A stretch of 64,000 nucleotides of DNA from UBA1231 sp045652765 (lineage in GTDB: Bacteria > Bacillota_I > Bacilli_A > ML615J-28 > CAG-313), in contig JAZOLG010000031.1 in NCBI GenBank assembly GCA_045652765.1, positions 1 through 64,000 on the forward strand, in the 5' to 3' direction. The notes below the pieces were generated by a model, which saw only the letters and a list, made by a program, of their open reading frames with translations, was not told the DNA's origin and did not search any database. Position numbers and translations under genes: made by a program. Shown here in pieces: positions 7,603 through 16,007 of this stretch (its first letter is position 1; each line of letters opens with the position of its first letter).

Positions 7603-8409
7603 ATGAAAAGATTATTTATATTATTAACATTAGCTTTGCTAAGTTTAGGACTTTGTTCTTGTGGAAAAAACAAGGAAAATACTATTGTTATCGGTGCATC
7701 TTCAACACCCCATGCATTAATTCTAGAACAAGTAAGTTCTATGTTAGAAGAACAAGGATTTAAATTAGAAATTAAAAAAATGGATGATTACACTATTCCT
7801 AATAGTGCTTTAGTTCAAGGATCACTTGATGCAAATTATTTTCAACATTTACCATTCTTATTAGATTTTAATAAAAACAATGGTTCAAATTTAGTGTCTG
7901 CTGGAGCTATTCACTATGAACCATTTGGTTTATATGGCAACAATATTAATAGTTTAGCTGAGTCTACTAAACAAATTTTAATTCCAAATGATGGTTCAAA
8001 TCGTAGTCGTGCACTTTTATTATTACAACAAGTTGGATTAATTGAATTATCTGCTGATATCAATATTACTGGTAATATTACTAAAAGAGATATAGTAAAT
8101 AATAATGGTTACGACATAGTGGAATTAGATGCATCAAACATTGCGATTGCTTTTAAAAATAGTGGCAAAGGTACATTAGCTGTAATTAATGGTAATTATG
8201 CTTTATCAGCAGGAATAAATATTTCAACAGCTTTAGCTACAGAAGATGTATCTGGTTTAGCAGCAACGACTTATGCAAACATTATTGCCGTTCGTCCAGA
8301 AGATTTAAATAGTCCTAAAATTCAAGCATTAATTGCCGCATTAAAGTCTGATACAATTAAGAATTATATCAATGAAACATTTGCCGGAGCAGTTAAGCCA
8401 TCAAATTAA
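7603..8409 (+). CDS. metQ: Methionine-binding lipoprotein
   Basis: A 268-residue substrate-binding lipoprotein of the NlpA/MetQ family. A signal peptide ends in the lipobox LCSC with lipidated Cys20; Cys at the -2 position is unusual but tolerated. Family landmarks include the early IVIGASSTPHA strand, the YFQHLPFL segment and YGN/IAVRPEDL near the end. It captures methionine, and perhaps its sulfoxide, outside the membrane for MetNI. Confidence 0.92.
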   Translation: MKRLFILLTLALLSLGLCSCGKNKENTIVIGASSTPHALILEQVSSMLEEQGFKLEIKKMDDYTIPNSALVQGSLDANYFQHLPFLLDFNKNNGSNLVSAGAIHYEPFGLYGNNINSLAESTKQILIPNDGSNRSRALLLLQQVGLIELSADINITGNITKRDIVNNNGYDIVELDASNIAIAFKNSGKGTLAVINGNYALSAGINISTALATEDVSGLAATTYANIIAVRPEDLNSPKIQALIAALKSDTIKNYINETFAGAVKPSN

Positions 8410-8411
8410 TT

Positions 8412-8879
8412 ATGCATAATGGATTAAATTTTAATAAGAAGAACTTAATTGATAATGTAAAATTATTAATTGATAACAATGTTCCTTTAGTATCAAATCT
8501 TGCTAATTTATCAAGACTAATAATTGATAGTTTAGATAATGTGTCATGGTGTGGATTTTATATGCTAAACAATGAAAATCAAAGTTTATATTTAGGACCA
8601 TATCAAGGATCAATTGCATGTACATCGATACCTTATGGTAAGGGTGTTTGTGGCAAAGCAGTCGAACTAATGCAAAGTCAACTTGTAGCTAATGTGCATA
8701 CATATGATGGTCATATTGCATGTTCAAGTTTAACTAATTCAGAATTAGTAGTGCCAATTATTAAAAATAATATATGTTATGGCGTTCTAGATTTAGACAG
8801 TAATGAATTTAATAACTTTTCGTACGATGATCAATTATTATTAGAAGAAGTATGTTTAATTATAAGTGAATTAATATAA
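8412..8879 (+). CDS. msrC: Free methionine-(R)-sulfoxide reductase (fRMsr)
   Basis: A 155-residue GAF-domain enzyme reducing free Met-(R)-sulfoxide to Met. Key text is WCGFY, YLGPYQGSIACTSI, GKGVCGKA and DGHIACSSLTNSELVVP. The three cysteines Cys70, Cys80 and Cys104 have exactly the spacing (10 and 24) of Cys84, Cys94 and Cys118 of the E. coli enzyme, so the redox site looks complete. It starts two bases after metQ without a clear ribosome site, so translation is probably coupled. As the last gene of the T-box operon it couples import to repair of oxidised methionine. Confidence 0.93.
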   Translation: MHNGLNFNKKNLIDNVKLLIDNNVPLVSNLANLSRLIIDSLDNVSWCGFYMLNNENQSLYLGPYQGSIACTSIPYGKGVCGKAVELMQSQLVANVHTYDGHIACSSLTNSELVVPIIKNNICYGVLDLDSNEFNNFSYDDQLLLEEVCLIISELI

Positions 8880-8912
8880 AAAAAGTTTCTAGGTAACCCT
8901 AGAAACTTTTTA
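8878..8912. terminator. Bidirectional terminator between msrC and plsX
   Basis: A 13-bp stem AAAAGTTTCTAGG/CCTAGAAACTTTT with loop TAAC, T-rich on both outer sides, serves both convergent units. Confidence 0.88.
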
Positions 8913-9926
8913 ATTTAACTCATCCATTTTAGATATTTCTTCTTCAATAGCTTGGCAAATCTGATTTTTCTCTAAAGTGTATGCTTGTTGAATACAGTTA
9001 TAAATAGCTTTTGTTTTACTGCTTCCGTGTCCTTTTATGATAATCTTTTTAACACCAAGCATTACCCCACCACCATAATTGTTATAGTCCATAAAATCTT
9101 TAATTTCCATAACACTTTTCTTAAGAAGAAGAGCACCAATTTTATTTTTAAAACTACTCATAAATGATTGTTTTAACAATTTAAGTAGCTCTAAAGCGGT
9201 ACCTTCGGTTGATTTAATTAACACATTACCACTAAATCCATCACAAACAACTAAATCGTAATTACCACTTAATAAGTCACGACTTTCCATATTGCCTACA
9301 AAGTTAATGTTTGAAGTCTGTTTTAATAATTGATATGTTTCTTTACGAAGTTGATCACCTTTTTCTTCTTCTGTTCCAATATTTAATAATGCAATACGTG
9401 GATTATCAATATTGTAACATTTTTGCATGTAAAGGTTACCCATTAATGCAAATTGTTGTAAATAATATGGTTCACAATCAACATTTGCGCCACTATCACA
9501 TACACCAACAATACTTTTATTCATGGTTGGTAATATCGGACAGAAAGCTGGACGCTTAACACCTTTAATTCTACCAACTTTCATTACTGCACCTGCTAAA
9601 ACGGCTCCTGTTGAACCGATACTAACAAGTGCTTTAACAGAGTCATCTGCTCTAAGAAGTTCTAAAGATTTAACAAGAGAACTTTCTTTCATTTGTCTTA
9701 TTGCAACAGTTGGAGTATCGTTACAACTTATAACATCAGGTGCATTTAAAAAAGAGACACGATTTTGATCATAAGTGTATTTTGTTAGTTCTTCCTTAAT
9801 TTTGATTTCATCTCCAGCTAATATTAATTCGATATCTGGATTGTCGTTTAAAGCAAGTACTGCACCTTCTACGTTAACCATAGGGCTACGGTCACCGCCA
9901 AAACAATCTACTATAATTTTTATCAT
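8910..9926 (-). CDS. plsX: Phosphate acyltransferase PlsX
   Basis: A 338-residue peripheral membrane enzyme converting acyl-ACP to acyl-phosphate for PlsY, the first step of phospholipid synthesis. The start is MIKIIVDCFGGDRSP, matching the family's DAMGGD motif with Cys-Phe in place of Ala-Met. SIGSTGAVLAGA and VCDGFSGNVLIKSTEG are canonical. I chose ATG 9926 (ribosome site GAGGT) over an upstream in-frame start that would lie at the promoter. It is a single-gene unit, without the fapR/fabD/acpP neighbours common in Bacilli. Confidence 0.92.
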   Translation of the reverse strand: MIKIIVDCFGGDRSPMVNVEGAVLALNDNPDIELILAGDEIKIKEELTKYTYDQNRVSFLNAPDVISCNDTPTVAIRQMKESSLVKSLELLRADDSVKALVSIGSTGAVLAGAVMKVGRIKGVKRPAFCPILPTMNKSIVGVCDSGANVDCEPYYLQQFALMGNLYMQKCYNIDNPRIALLNIGTEEEKGDQLRKETYQLLKQTSNINFVGNMESRDLLSGNYDLVVCDGFSGNVLIKSTEGTALELLKLLKQSFMSSFKNKIGALLLKKSVMEIKDFMDYNNYGGGVMLGVKKIIIKGHGSSKTKAIYNCIQQAYTLEKNQICQAIEEEISKMDELN

Positions 9927-9946
9927 AATAATTACCTCACTATTAT

Positions 9947-9975
9947 ATTTTACCATTTTTTTGCTTTTCAGTCAA
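9947..9975 (-). promoter_or_regulatory. Promoter of plsX
   Basis: Minus-strand TTGACT (9970-9975) and TAAAAT (9947-9952) are 17 bases apart. A perfect palindrome overlaps the -35. Confidence 0.65.
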
Positions 9976-9985
9976 ATTGAAAAGC
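9963..9985. promoter_or_regulatory. Operator-like palindrome over the plsX -35
   Basis: GCTTTTCA (9963-9970) and TGAAAAGC (9978-9985) form a perfect 8-bp inverted repeat with a seven-base centre containing the -35 box. The position would allow a repressor to block plsX. It does not resemble the Bacillus FapR operator as I remember it. Confidence 0.5.
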
Positions 9986-10024
9986 TTTCTTATTATATAA
10001 AAAGCACTAAAAAATATTATTTTA

Positions 10025-10033
10025 TGATATAAT
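10025..10033 (+). promoter_or_regulatory. Extended -10 promoter of the small gene / coaX unit
   Basis: TGATATAAT matches the extended -10. The -35 region is poor. Confidence 0.5.
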
Positions 10034-10062
10034 ATAAAAAATAAAAGACAAGGAGTTGTTTT

Positions 10063-10293
10063 ATGAAATCTGAAAATAAGAATTTAAAACTTGTTGTTAT
10101 TGAAAGAGATAGAAGCGGAAATGTAATAGGAAAAACAGAAATTCCAGTTAATAATAAAGAACATACAATTGTTAATAAAATTTATAATCGTCCTAATTAT
10201 GACTATCGTCGTACTTTTGAATCGGTCATTAGAGATAATCAAAGAAAAAACAATATAGTTCAAGTAAAGGATAAAATGAATATTACTAGATAA
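10063..10293 (+). CDS. Small charged protein of unknown function
   Basis: A 76-residue, very basic and polar protein with a good AAGGAG ribosome site. I do not recognise it. It starts with a beta-strand-like stretch (LKLVVIERDRSGNVIGKTEIPV), followed by an Asn/Arg/Tyr-rich half. No membrane segment and no signal. It lies 15 bases before coaX in the same transcript. Confidence 0.65.
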   Translation: MKSENKNLKLVVIERDRSGNVIGKTEIPVNNKEHTIVNKIYNRPNYDYRRTFESVIRDNQRKNNIVQVKDKMNITR

Positions 10294-10308
10294 AATTGGA
10301 GGTGTTTT

Positions 10309-11058
10309 ATGTATTTATGCTTTGATATAGGAAACACAACTATTGAAATAGCTTTGTGTGAAACTCAAACAATAATCAAAAAATACAAAATAGATACTAA
10401 TACATCAGAATGTACTAAGACATATGAAAGAATATTTCGAAATGAAATTGGGAAAATTACACTAGAAGGAATTATTATTTCTTCGGTTGTTCCATCAATT
10501 AATGAAAAGATTGTTAAAGCCATAGAAAATGTTTATAATATTACCCCGATGTTTGTTTCAAATGATTTGAATCATAATATCAATATTAAAATTGATAATC
10601 CCCATGAATTAGGAAATGATTTGTTAATTTCTAGTGTTGCAGCTGCAAAAAAATATTCAGGGAATAAGCTAATAATAGATTTAGGTACTGCTAATAAATT
10701 ATTAATAGTGAAGGGTAATGACTTTATGGGTGGAGCAATAGCCCCTGGGTTTAAATCATCGCTAAATAGTTTATTTAATGATGCTGAAAAATTAACCCAT
10801 GTTCCAATTCAAACGCCAAAAAATGTTGTTGGTAATTCAACGATAACTTGTATTCAAAGTGGAATTATTTATGGTACAGTTTCAATGATTGAGGGAATGA
10901 TTAATAGAATGGAAGAAGAAGTTGGCAGTTGTAAAGTATTATTGACTGGTGGCAATTCAGAATATGTTAAGGACGTTTTAAAATGTCAATTTGAATATTG
11001 TCCAAATTTATTAATTGAAGGACTCATGGAATTATATGAAAGAAATAAGCAAAATTAA
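10309..11058 (+). CDS. coaX: Type III pantothenate kinase
   Basis: A 249-residue ASKHA-fold kinase, first step of coenzyme A synthesis. N-terminal DIGNTTIEIAL is the phosphate loop. ISSVVPSINE, NPHELGNDLL, DLGTANKLLIV and GGAIAPGF are family blocks. In the DLGTANKL block Asn replaces the usual Thr (DxGTAxT). Ribosome site GGAGGTG. The 3' end overlaps the next gene by 23 bases. CoaD, a later step, is at 38201. Confidence 0.92.
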   Translation: MYLCFDIGNTTIEIALCETQTIIKKYKIDTNTSECTKTYERIFRNEIGKITLEGIIISSVVPSINEKIVKAIENVYNITPMFVSNDLNHNINIKIDNPHELGNDLLISSVAAAKKYSGNKLIIDLGTANKLLIVKGNDFMGGAIAPGFKSSLNSLFNDAEKLTHVPIQTPKNVVGNSTITCIQSGIIYGTVSMIEGMINRMEEEVGSCKVLLTGGNSEYVKDVLKCQFEYCPNLLIEGLMELYERNKQN

Positions 11059-11569
11059 AAGAATTGTCATTGTAGGTTGTGCAGGTTGTGGTAAAAGTAC
11101 TTTAGCGGTTAAACTTGGTAAAAAATTAGATTTGCCTGTTTTACATTTGGATACAATTTATTGGAAAGAGAACTGGCAAGAAGAAGACAAAGATGTATTC
11201 TTATCAAAACAAAAAGAAATGATTGAAAAACCACGTTGGATTTTAGATGGAAATTATCGAGATACGTTAGAAATGCGTTTAGAAGAATGCGATACTGTAA
11301 TTTTCTTAGATTATCCAAGAAGAGTAGCTATTTATGGAATTTTCAAGCGTTATTTTCAATATCGTAATAAGCAAAGAGATTCCATTGCAAAGGGATGCCC
11401 TGAAAAAATTGATCGTAGCTTTTTTAAATGGGTATGGCGTTTTAGAAAAGACGCAAGACCATTGATTGTTGAAAAAATTACAAAGTATCAAAATAGTAAA
11501 GAAGTATTAATTTTTAAAAAGAGAAAATATTTGAATCAATTTTTGAAACAACATAATTTAAATAATTAA
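11036..11569 (+). CDS. P-loop kinase-like protein (FlaR / topology-modulation family)
   Basis: A 177-residue small nucleotide kinase-fold protein. Walker A is GCAGCGKST, followed by LGKKLDLPVLHLDTIYW and WILDGNYRDTLEMRL, the hallmarks of proteins annotated as DNA topology modulation protein FlaR or adenylate-kinase-like. True substrate unknown. ATG 11036 is my start; a TTG at 11015 is also in frame. The ribosome site is weak, so coupling to coaX, which it overlaps, is likely. Confidence 0.8.
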   Translation: MKEISKIKRIVIVGCAGCGKSTLAVKLGKKLDLPVLHLDTIYWKENWQEEDKDVFLSKQKEMIEKPRWILDGNYRDTLEMRLEECDTVIFLDYPRRVAIYGIFKRYFQYRNKQRDSIAKGCPEKIDRSFFKWVWRFRKDARPLIVEKITKYQNSKEVLIFKKRKYLNQFLKQHNLNN

Positions 11570-11601
11570 GTTATCCGTTACGTAAAATGGATGACTTTTT
11601 T
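11569..11601 (+). terminator. Terminator after the coaX unit
   Basis: An 8-bp stem AGTTATCC/GGATGACT (one G-T pair) around a 12-base loop is followed by a T run. Confidence 0.65.
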
Positions 11602-11624
11602 ATTTACAAATATTGTATTTTAAA

Positions 11625-11653
11625 TTGAAAAAAAGAGCCAAAAATAGTATAAT
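11625..11653 (+). promoter_or_regulatory. Promoter of the radical SAM cluster
   Basis: TTGAAA (11625-11630) and TATAAT (11648-11653) with 17-base spacing. The -10 lies only seven bases before the first possible ATG (11661). Confidence 0.8.
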
Positions 11654-11672
11654 ATAACAAATGGTGAATTAT

Positions 11673-12488
11673 ATGAAGAAGACTAAACCTAAATATCAAC
11701 AAATATATGTCGAAATAACAAATATCTGCAATTTGAATTGTCCATTTTGTCTTCCAACTAAAAGAAAACCAAGAGAAATGACGTTGGACGAAGTTAAGAT
11801 AATTGCGGATAAAGTAAAAGTATATACACATAGTGTGTATCTTCATGTGAAGGGTGAACCTTTGATGCATACTAAACTTAAAGATATTATTGATATTTTT
11901 AAAACTGTTGGTATAAAAGTGAAAATTACAACTAATGGTATCAATATAAAAGAACATTTAGATTATTTGTTGAACAATGATGGGATTTCAAAAATAAATG
12001 TTTCATTACAAAGTGTACATAATATGAATGATAAAGTGATTCAACAATATTTTAGTGATTTAAAAGAACTAGTATTAAACACAAAAACACATGTTTACTT
12101 AAGAAATTGGGCACTAGATGTAGAATCACGAAAACCACTTGAAGATGAACTAAAAAAAATATATCCGAATGCATTATTTCAAGATGGTGAGTATTTAAGT
12201 GAATATGTACATTATTCTATTCAAGAAAGATTTGAATGGCCTACGACTAAAGGCGATGAATATGAAAAATCGACTTGTTTAGGCGGGAAAAATCAAATTG
12301 CTATTTTATCTGATGGAACAGTAGTACTTTGCTGTTTGGATACGAATGGTGATAACGATTTAGGTAATATTTTTACAACAGATTTAAACGATATAATTAA
12401 TTCTAGTAAATATCAAAATTCGGTAAACAAAATGCCCTATTTAGAATTATGTAAAAAATGCAGTTATCGATTAAAATTTAAAAAATAG
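11673..12488 (+). CDS. Radical SAM enzyme with SPASM-like C-terminus
   Basis: A 271-residue radical SAM protein. Cys19, Cys23 and Cys26 (CNLNCPFC) bind the SAM cluster. Residues about 200-265 hold a SPASM-type region: a Cys before GGKNQIAILSDGTVVLCC, then DLGNIF and LCKKCSYR. Such enzymes modify peptides or proteins, but no precursor peptide is visible next to it. I chose ATG 11673, preceded by GGTG; the in-frame ATG at 11661 sits at the expected transcription start and would make a leaderless product four residues longer. LytTR follows 16 bases downstream. Confidence 0.85.
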   Translation: MKKTKPKYQQIYVEITNICNLNCPFCLPTKRKPREMTLDEVKIIADKVKVYTHSVYLHVKGEPLMHTKLKDIIDIFKTVGIKVKITTNGINIKEHLDYLLNNDGISKINVSLQSVHNMNDKVIQQYFSDLKELVLNTKTHVYLRNWALDVESRKPLEDELKKIYPNALFQDGEYLSEYVHYSIQERFEWPTTKGDEYEKSTCLGGKNQIAILSDGTVVLCCLDTNGDNDLGNIFTTDLNDIINSSKYQNSVNKMPYLELCKKCSYRLKFKK

Positions 12489-12504
12489 GAAATGAGGGAT
12501 TTTT

Positions 12505-12951
12505 ATGAAAGTGAAGATCATTACTGGCTGTCAGAATGAAGAACCAGTAATTGAGATTAAATGTAATGAAGTCACCAAAGAAGTTGAAAACGTAGTAAAT
12601 ACTATTAATAAGTTCATTATTAATATAACGGCAAAAAAAGATGGTGAAACATTTATTTTAAAACTCGATGATATTTATTATTTTGAGGCAGTCGAAAATC
12701 ATGTTTATGCTTATTTAAAATCAGATGTTTATGAAGTTGATTATAAGATTTCTGAACTAAATGATCTATTAGCAAAAACTACTTTTATTCAAACAGCTAG
12801 AACTATTGTTTTGAATTTAAGTAAAATCAGCAAAATTAAATCAATGGTAAATGGTCGAATTTTGGCGGAACTTGACAATGATGAAAAAATGATCATTTCC
12901 AGATTATATGCTAATGTATTTAAGAACAAGTTGAAAGGAGGTAACAAATAA
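12505..12951 (+). CDS. LytTR-family DNA-binding regulator
   Basis: A 148-residue protein with a C-terminal LytTR DNA-binding domain (about residues 45-145: DIYYFEAVENHVYAYL, FIQTARTIVLNLSKI) and a short N-terminal region without a receiver domain. Stand-alone LytTR proteins of this size are usually encoded with a DUF3021 membrane partner, as here: the next gene starts in the stop codon region (TAATG). It probably controls its own operon and may respond to the membrane partner. Confidence 0.88.
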   Translation: MKVKIITGCQNEEPVIEIKCNEVTKEVENVVNTINKFIINITAKKDGETFILKLDDIYYFEAVENHVYAYLKSDVYEVDYKISELNDLLAKTTFIQTARTIVLNLSKISKIKSMVNGRILAELDNDEKMIISRLYANVFKNKLKGGNK

Positions 12952-13394
12952 TGCGAAAGTTCAAAAATATTTTAATTAGTTTTCTAACTAATTTGATGAT
13001 TGTTTGTTTCGATGTTATGCTAGCACAACTTTTGATAGGTGCGTTAATTTTTGGACAAAAATCTGTTATAATATCAAATTATGTTATACAATTACCTATT
13101 TTATTCTTAGTTTCGATTTTATTAACGTTATTTTATCAAATAAATAAGATAACTGTATCAATTCAAGTATTTGTTACATACCTTACAATACTTATTATAA
13201 TTTATGTATTTGGCTTTTTCAATGGTTGGTTTGCCTTTGATAACATTATGTTCTTAATTATATCATTGTTATTAAATGCGATTGGTCTTACAATTACAAT
13301 TGTGATATTATTGATCAAAAGAAAACATCAAAATGACATTTTAAATAAACAATTATTAAATATTAAGGAGCGTGTTAAAAATGAAGAAAATTAG
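12951..13394 (+). CDS. DUF3021 family membrane protein
   Basis: A 147-residue membrane protein with four predicted transmembrane segments and a charged cytoplasmic tail (about residues 123-147). Architecture and position directly after a LytTR gene fit DUF3021, which restrains or senses for the LytTR partner in other Firmicutes. Ribosome site GGAGGTAA lies inside the lytTR end. The 3' end overlaps the next gene by 14 bases. Confidence 0.8.
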   Translation: MRKFKNILISFLTNLMIVCFDVMLAQLLIGALIFGQKSVIISNYVIQLPILFLVSILLTLFYQINKITVSIQVFVTYLTILIIIYVFGFFNGWFAFDNIMFLIISLLLNAIGLTITIVILLIKRKHQNDILNKQLLNIKERVKNEEN

Positions 13395-13953
13395 CTTTTT
13401 AATATTAATGATTTTTATGTTATTTACACCTATTGTGGTAAATGCAGAAGAAGTAAAACCAATCGATATTGATAATTTAACAATTGATATTACTGGTCGT
13501 TCTAAAACTACTTTAGATTTACATTTTACTACTTTAGAACAATTAGAAAATTTGGAAATTTGGATTTATTCTAATTTAAATGATGGAACTGGAGAATTAG
13601 TATATTCGTATAGTAAATATAGCGATCCTGAATTGGTGCCGGTTCATACAATATTAGGGCCTACAGTTGATGAACAATATTGGAAATATGATTTCAAATT
13701 TAATTTAAATAGTGGAAAAATTGGTACTTTCGAAATTATATTAAGATACAACGTATATAAAAATAATAAAACTGAGCGTTATTCACAATCTATTTACGTT
13801 ACAAGTGGTAATGCTAACTTCGATTTAGATTTATTTAGCAATAAAAATGCGATTCTTATAGGTGTTATCGCAACTGCTCTTAGTATTGTTGGCACTATGA
13901 TTTTAATTAGTTATAGTGAAAAGAATGCTCAGCTAAGTGATGATGAGGAATAA
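13381..13953 (+). CDS. Secreted type I membrane protein of unknown function
   Basis: A 190-residue protein with an N-terminal signal peptide (cleavage likely after VVNA), an outside domain of about 135 residues rich in beta-strand text, one hydrophobic helix (about 160-180) and a short acidic tail. I do not recognise the outer domain. ATG 13381 follows AAGGAG and overlaps the DUF3021 gene, so it belongs to the same operon and may be the output or a co-sensor of the LytTR/DUF3021 pair. Confidence 0.75.
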   Translation: MKKISFLILMIFMLFTPIVVNAEEVKPIDIDNLTIDITGRSKTTLDLHFTTLEQLENLEIWIYSNLNDGTGELVYSYSKYSDPELVPVHTILGPTVDEQYWKYDFKFNLNSGKIGTFEIILRYNVYKNNKTERYSQSIYVTSGNANFDLDLFSNKNAILIGVIATALSIVGTMILISYSEKNAQLSDDEE

Positions 13954-13954
13954 T

Positions 13955-15964
13955 ATGTATAAGGCTTATTTAGAGGATTATCAAAAAATCAAAATATTAT
14001 TAAAAAATAATATTGAATTTGATGTTAATAAGATACATATTTGTGAACCTCAATATATTAAAATGGATTTATGTTCTAAAGAGTTAATTAATTCGTATTG
14101 GCATTTAGAATATAACTTAACTGAAGTATTAAAAACACATATTGATTATTACGTTTATGTGAACGATAATGTTCAGATTCATTTAAGTTTAGGTAAGATT
14201 ACCCGTAGTCCTTTATTTGAAAAAAAGAATTATACAGAAGAACAACTTGGTTTTATATATAATAAGGAAAGCACAGAGTTTCGCCTTTGGTCTCCAGTTG
14301 CGAAAGAAATAATTTTAGTTTTACCCAATTTGAAAGTTGAATATCATTTAAGCTATTTTAAGGAAGGTATTTGGAAGTTTAAAGTATATGGGGACTTAGA
14401 TCAAGAACCATATTATTATATGGTACGTATTAATGATGAGTTTATTAATGTACTTGATCCGTATGCTATTTCTAGTTCAGCAAACTCAAAATATAATTAT
14501 GTAATTGATTTAAATAAAACATATCATCAAAAATATGTAAAACCTAATTTTAGTGGAAATTTACCTGATAGTATTATTGCAGAAATTCATTTAAAAGATT
14601 TTGGATATATGCTCCCTGGTAATAAAAGTTACTATTTAAAAGCATGTGAGTTATATGATGGAATAGGATTAAATTATTTAAAAAACTTAGGTGTTACGCA
14701 TGTGCAAGTTTTACCTTTAAATGCATTTGCCGGAGTTGATGAACTTAATCCGGATAAACAATATAATTGGGGATACAATCCGGTTGAATATTTTTCCATA
14801 ACGAATTGGTATTCAACTAATCCCAATGATCCATATTGCAGTATTAACGAATTAAAAGAAATGATTGATATTTATCATCATAATGGCTTGTTAGTAAATT
14901 TAGATGTCGTATTTAATCATGTTTATGAATATAAAACTTTTTCACTAAATCAACTTGTTCCAGGATATGTTTTTAGAACAAACCATATTGATTTTATGAC
15001 TAATGGGTCTGGTTGTGGAAATGATCTTGCTACTGAACGATTAATGATTAGAAGATTTATTAAAGATGTTTTAGTTTATTATACTAAAATATTTGGATTC
15101 GATGGTTATCGTTTTGATTTAATGGGATTAATTGATATTGAAACGATGAAACAAATTGAAACTTCTTTAAAGTTATTAAATCCAAATATTATATTATATG
15201 GTGAAGGTTGGGAAATGCAAACGGGTCTAGATAAGAATTTGCTTGCATTTAATCGCAACGCATTACCTAACATTGGATATTTTAATGATTATTTTAGAAA
15301 CATTGTTAAAGGTAATCCATTTTCTTTAGCAAAAGGGTTAATTACTGGTAAAACAATTGATCATCATAGATTAAAAGATATTTTATCTGGCACAAACAAT
15401 CCATATCAAGCACTTAACTTTATTGAGTGTCATGATAATTATACTGTATATGATCAAACAACTTTAACACTCCCAAATATTGAAGAATATCAAAGAACAG
15501 ATTTTCTAAAATTAGGCTTACAAATGCTATTCATTAGTCAAGGTATTCCATTTATTCATTTAGGTATGGAATTTGGCAGAACTAAAAAGGGACATGATAA
15601 TTCATATAATTTACCAATTCAAATTAATAAAATTGAGTGGGATAAAATTAATGAATATCAAGATGTTATTGAAAGTCTAAAAGATATCATAAGAATACGT
15701 AAAGAAATTCCACTTTTTAGATTAAAGACGAAAGAGAGTGTAAATAATCATCTAGTTTTTTTAGATGATAATAATAATTCACAAAATTATTTTAGTTATT
15801 TAATAAGAGATAACAAAGATAAATACAATATAATAATTTCAAACAATTATCAGGAACACAATATTAAGCTTGATGGAAATTTAATATATGATGGAAGATG
15901 TACAAATAAGATTATAAATTCAATTATTATTAATAGACCTGGTGTTTATATTATTAAACAATAA
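13955..15964 (+). CDS. pulA: Type I pullulanase (GH13 debranching enzyme)
   Basis: A 669-residue intracellular alpha-1,6-glucosidase for glycogen or limit dextrins. After N-terminal beta domains, the GH13 regions are visible: YNWGYNP (type I pullulanase signature), region I DVVFNHVYE, region II GYRFDLMG (nucleophile Asp), region III GEGWE (acid Glu) and region IV ECHDN. No signal peptide. ATG 13955 has a GAGG site at 13945-13948 and follows the previous stop by one base. Sharing an operon with the LytTR genes is unusual. It complements the glycogen cluster at 42405-50458. Confidence 0.92.
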   Translation: MYKAYLEDYQKIKILLKNNIEFDVNKIHICEPQYIKMDLCSKELINSYWHLEYNLTEVLKTHIDYYVYVNDNVQIHLSLGKITRSPLFEKKNYTEEQLGFIYNKESTEFRLWSPVAKEIILVLPNLKVEYHLSYFKEGIWKFKVYGDLDQEPYYYMVRINDEFINVLDPYAISSSANSKYNYVIDLNKTYHQKYVKPNFSGNLPDSIIAEIHLKDFGYMLPGNKSYYLKACELYDGIGLNYLKNLGVTHVQVLPLNAFAGVDELNPDKQYNWGYNPVEYFSITNWYSTNPNDPYCSINELKEMIDIYHHNGLLVNLDVVFNHVYEYKTFSLNQLVPGYVFRTNHIDFMTNGSGCGNDLATERLMIRRFIKDVLVYYTKIFGFDGYRFDLMGLIDIETMKQIETSLKLLNPNIILYGEGWEMQTGLDKNLLAFNRNALPNIGYFNDYFRNIVKGNPFSLAKGLITGKTIDHHRLKDILSGTNNPYQALNFIECHDNYTVYDQTTLTLPNIEEYQRTDFLKLGLQMLFISQGIPFIHLGMEFGRTKKGHDNSYNLPIQINKIEWDKINEYQDVIESLKDIIRIRKEIPLFRLKTKESVNNHLVFLDDNNNSQNYFSYLIRDNKDKYNIIISNNYQEHNIKLDGNLIYDGRCTNKIINSIIINRPGVYIIKQ

Positions 15965-16007
15965 AAAAAGAGTTAATTTCTTAAATGAAATTAACTCTTT
16001 TATTTTT
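15963..16007. terminator. Bidirectional terminator between pulA and the ABC operon
   Basis: A 15-bp stem, AAAAGAGTTAATTTC with GAAATTAACTCTTTT, loop TTAAAT, T-rich on both sides. Confidence 0.88.

Noticed and set aside
9927..9956. Longer N-terminus for PlsX
   Set aside because: The extra ten residues run back over the predicted promoter -10; ATG 9926 has GAGGT at proper distance and gives the family's standard start.
11015..11035. TTG start for the P-loop kinase-like protein
   Set aside because: It adds seven residues encoded inside coaX before the usual start of this family; ATG 11036 is simpler.
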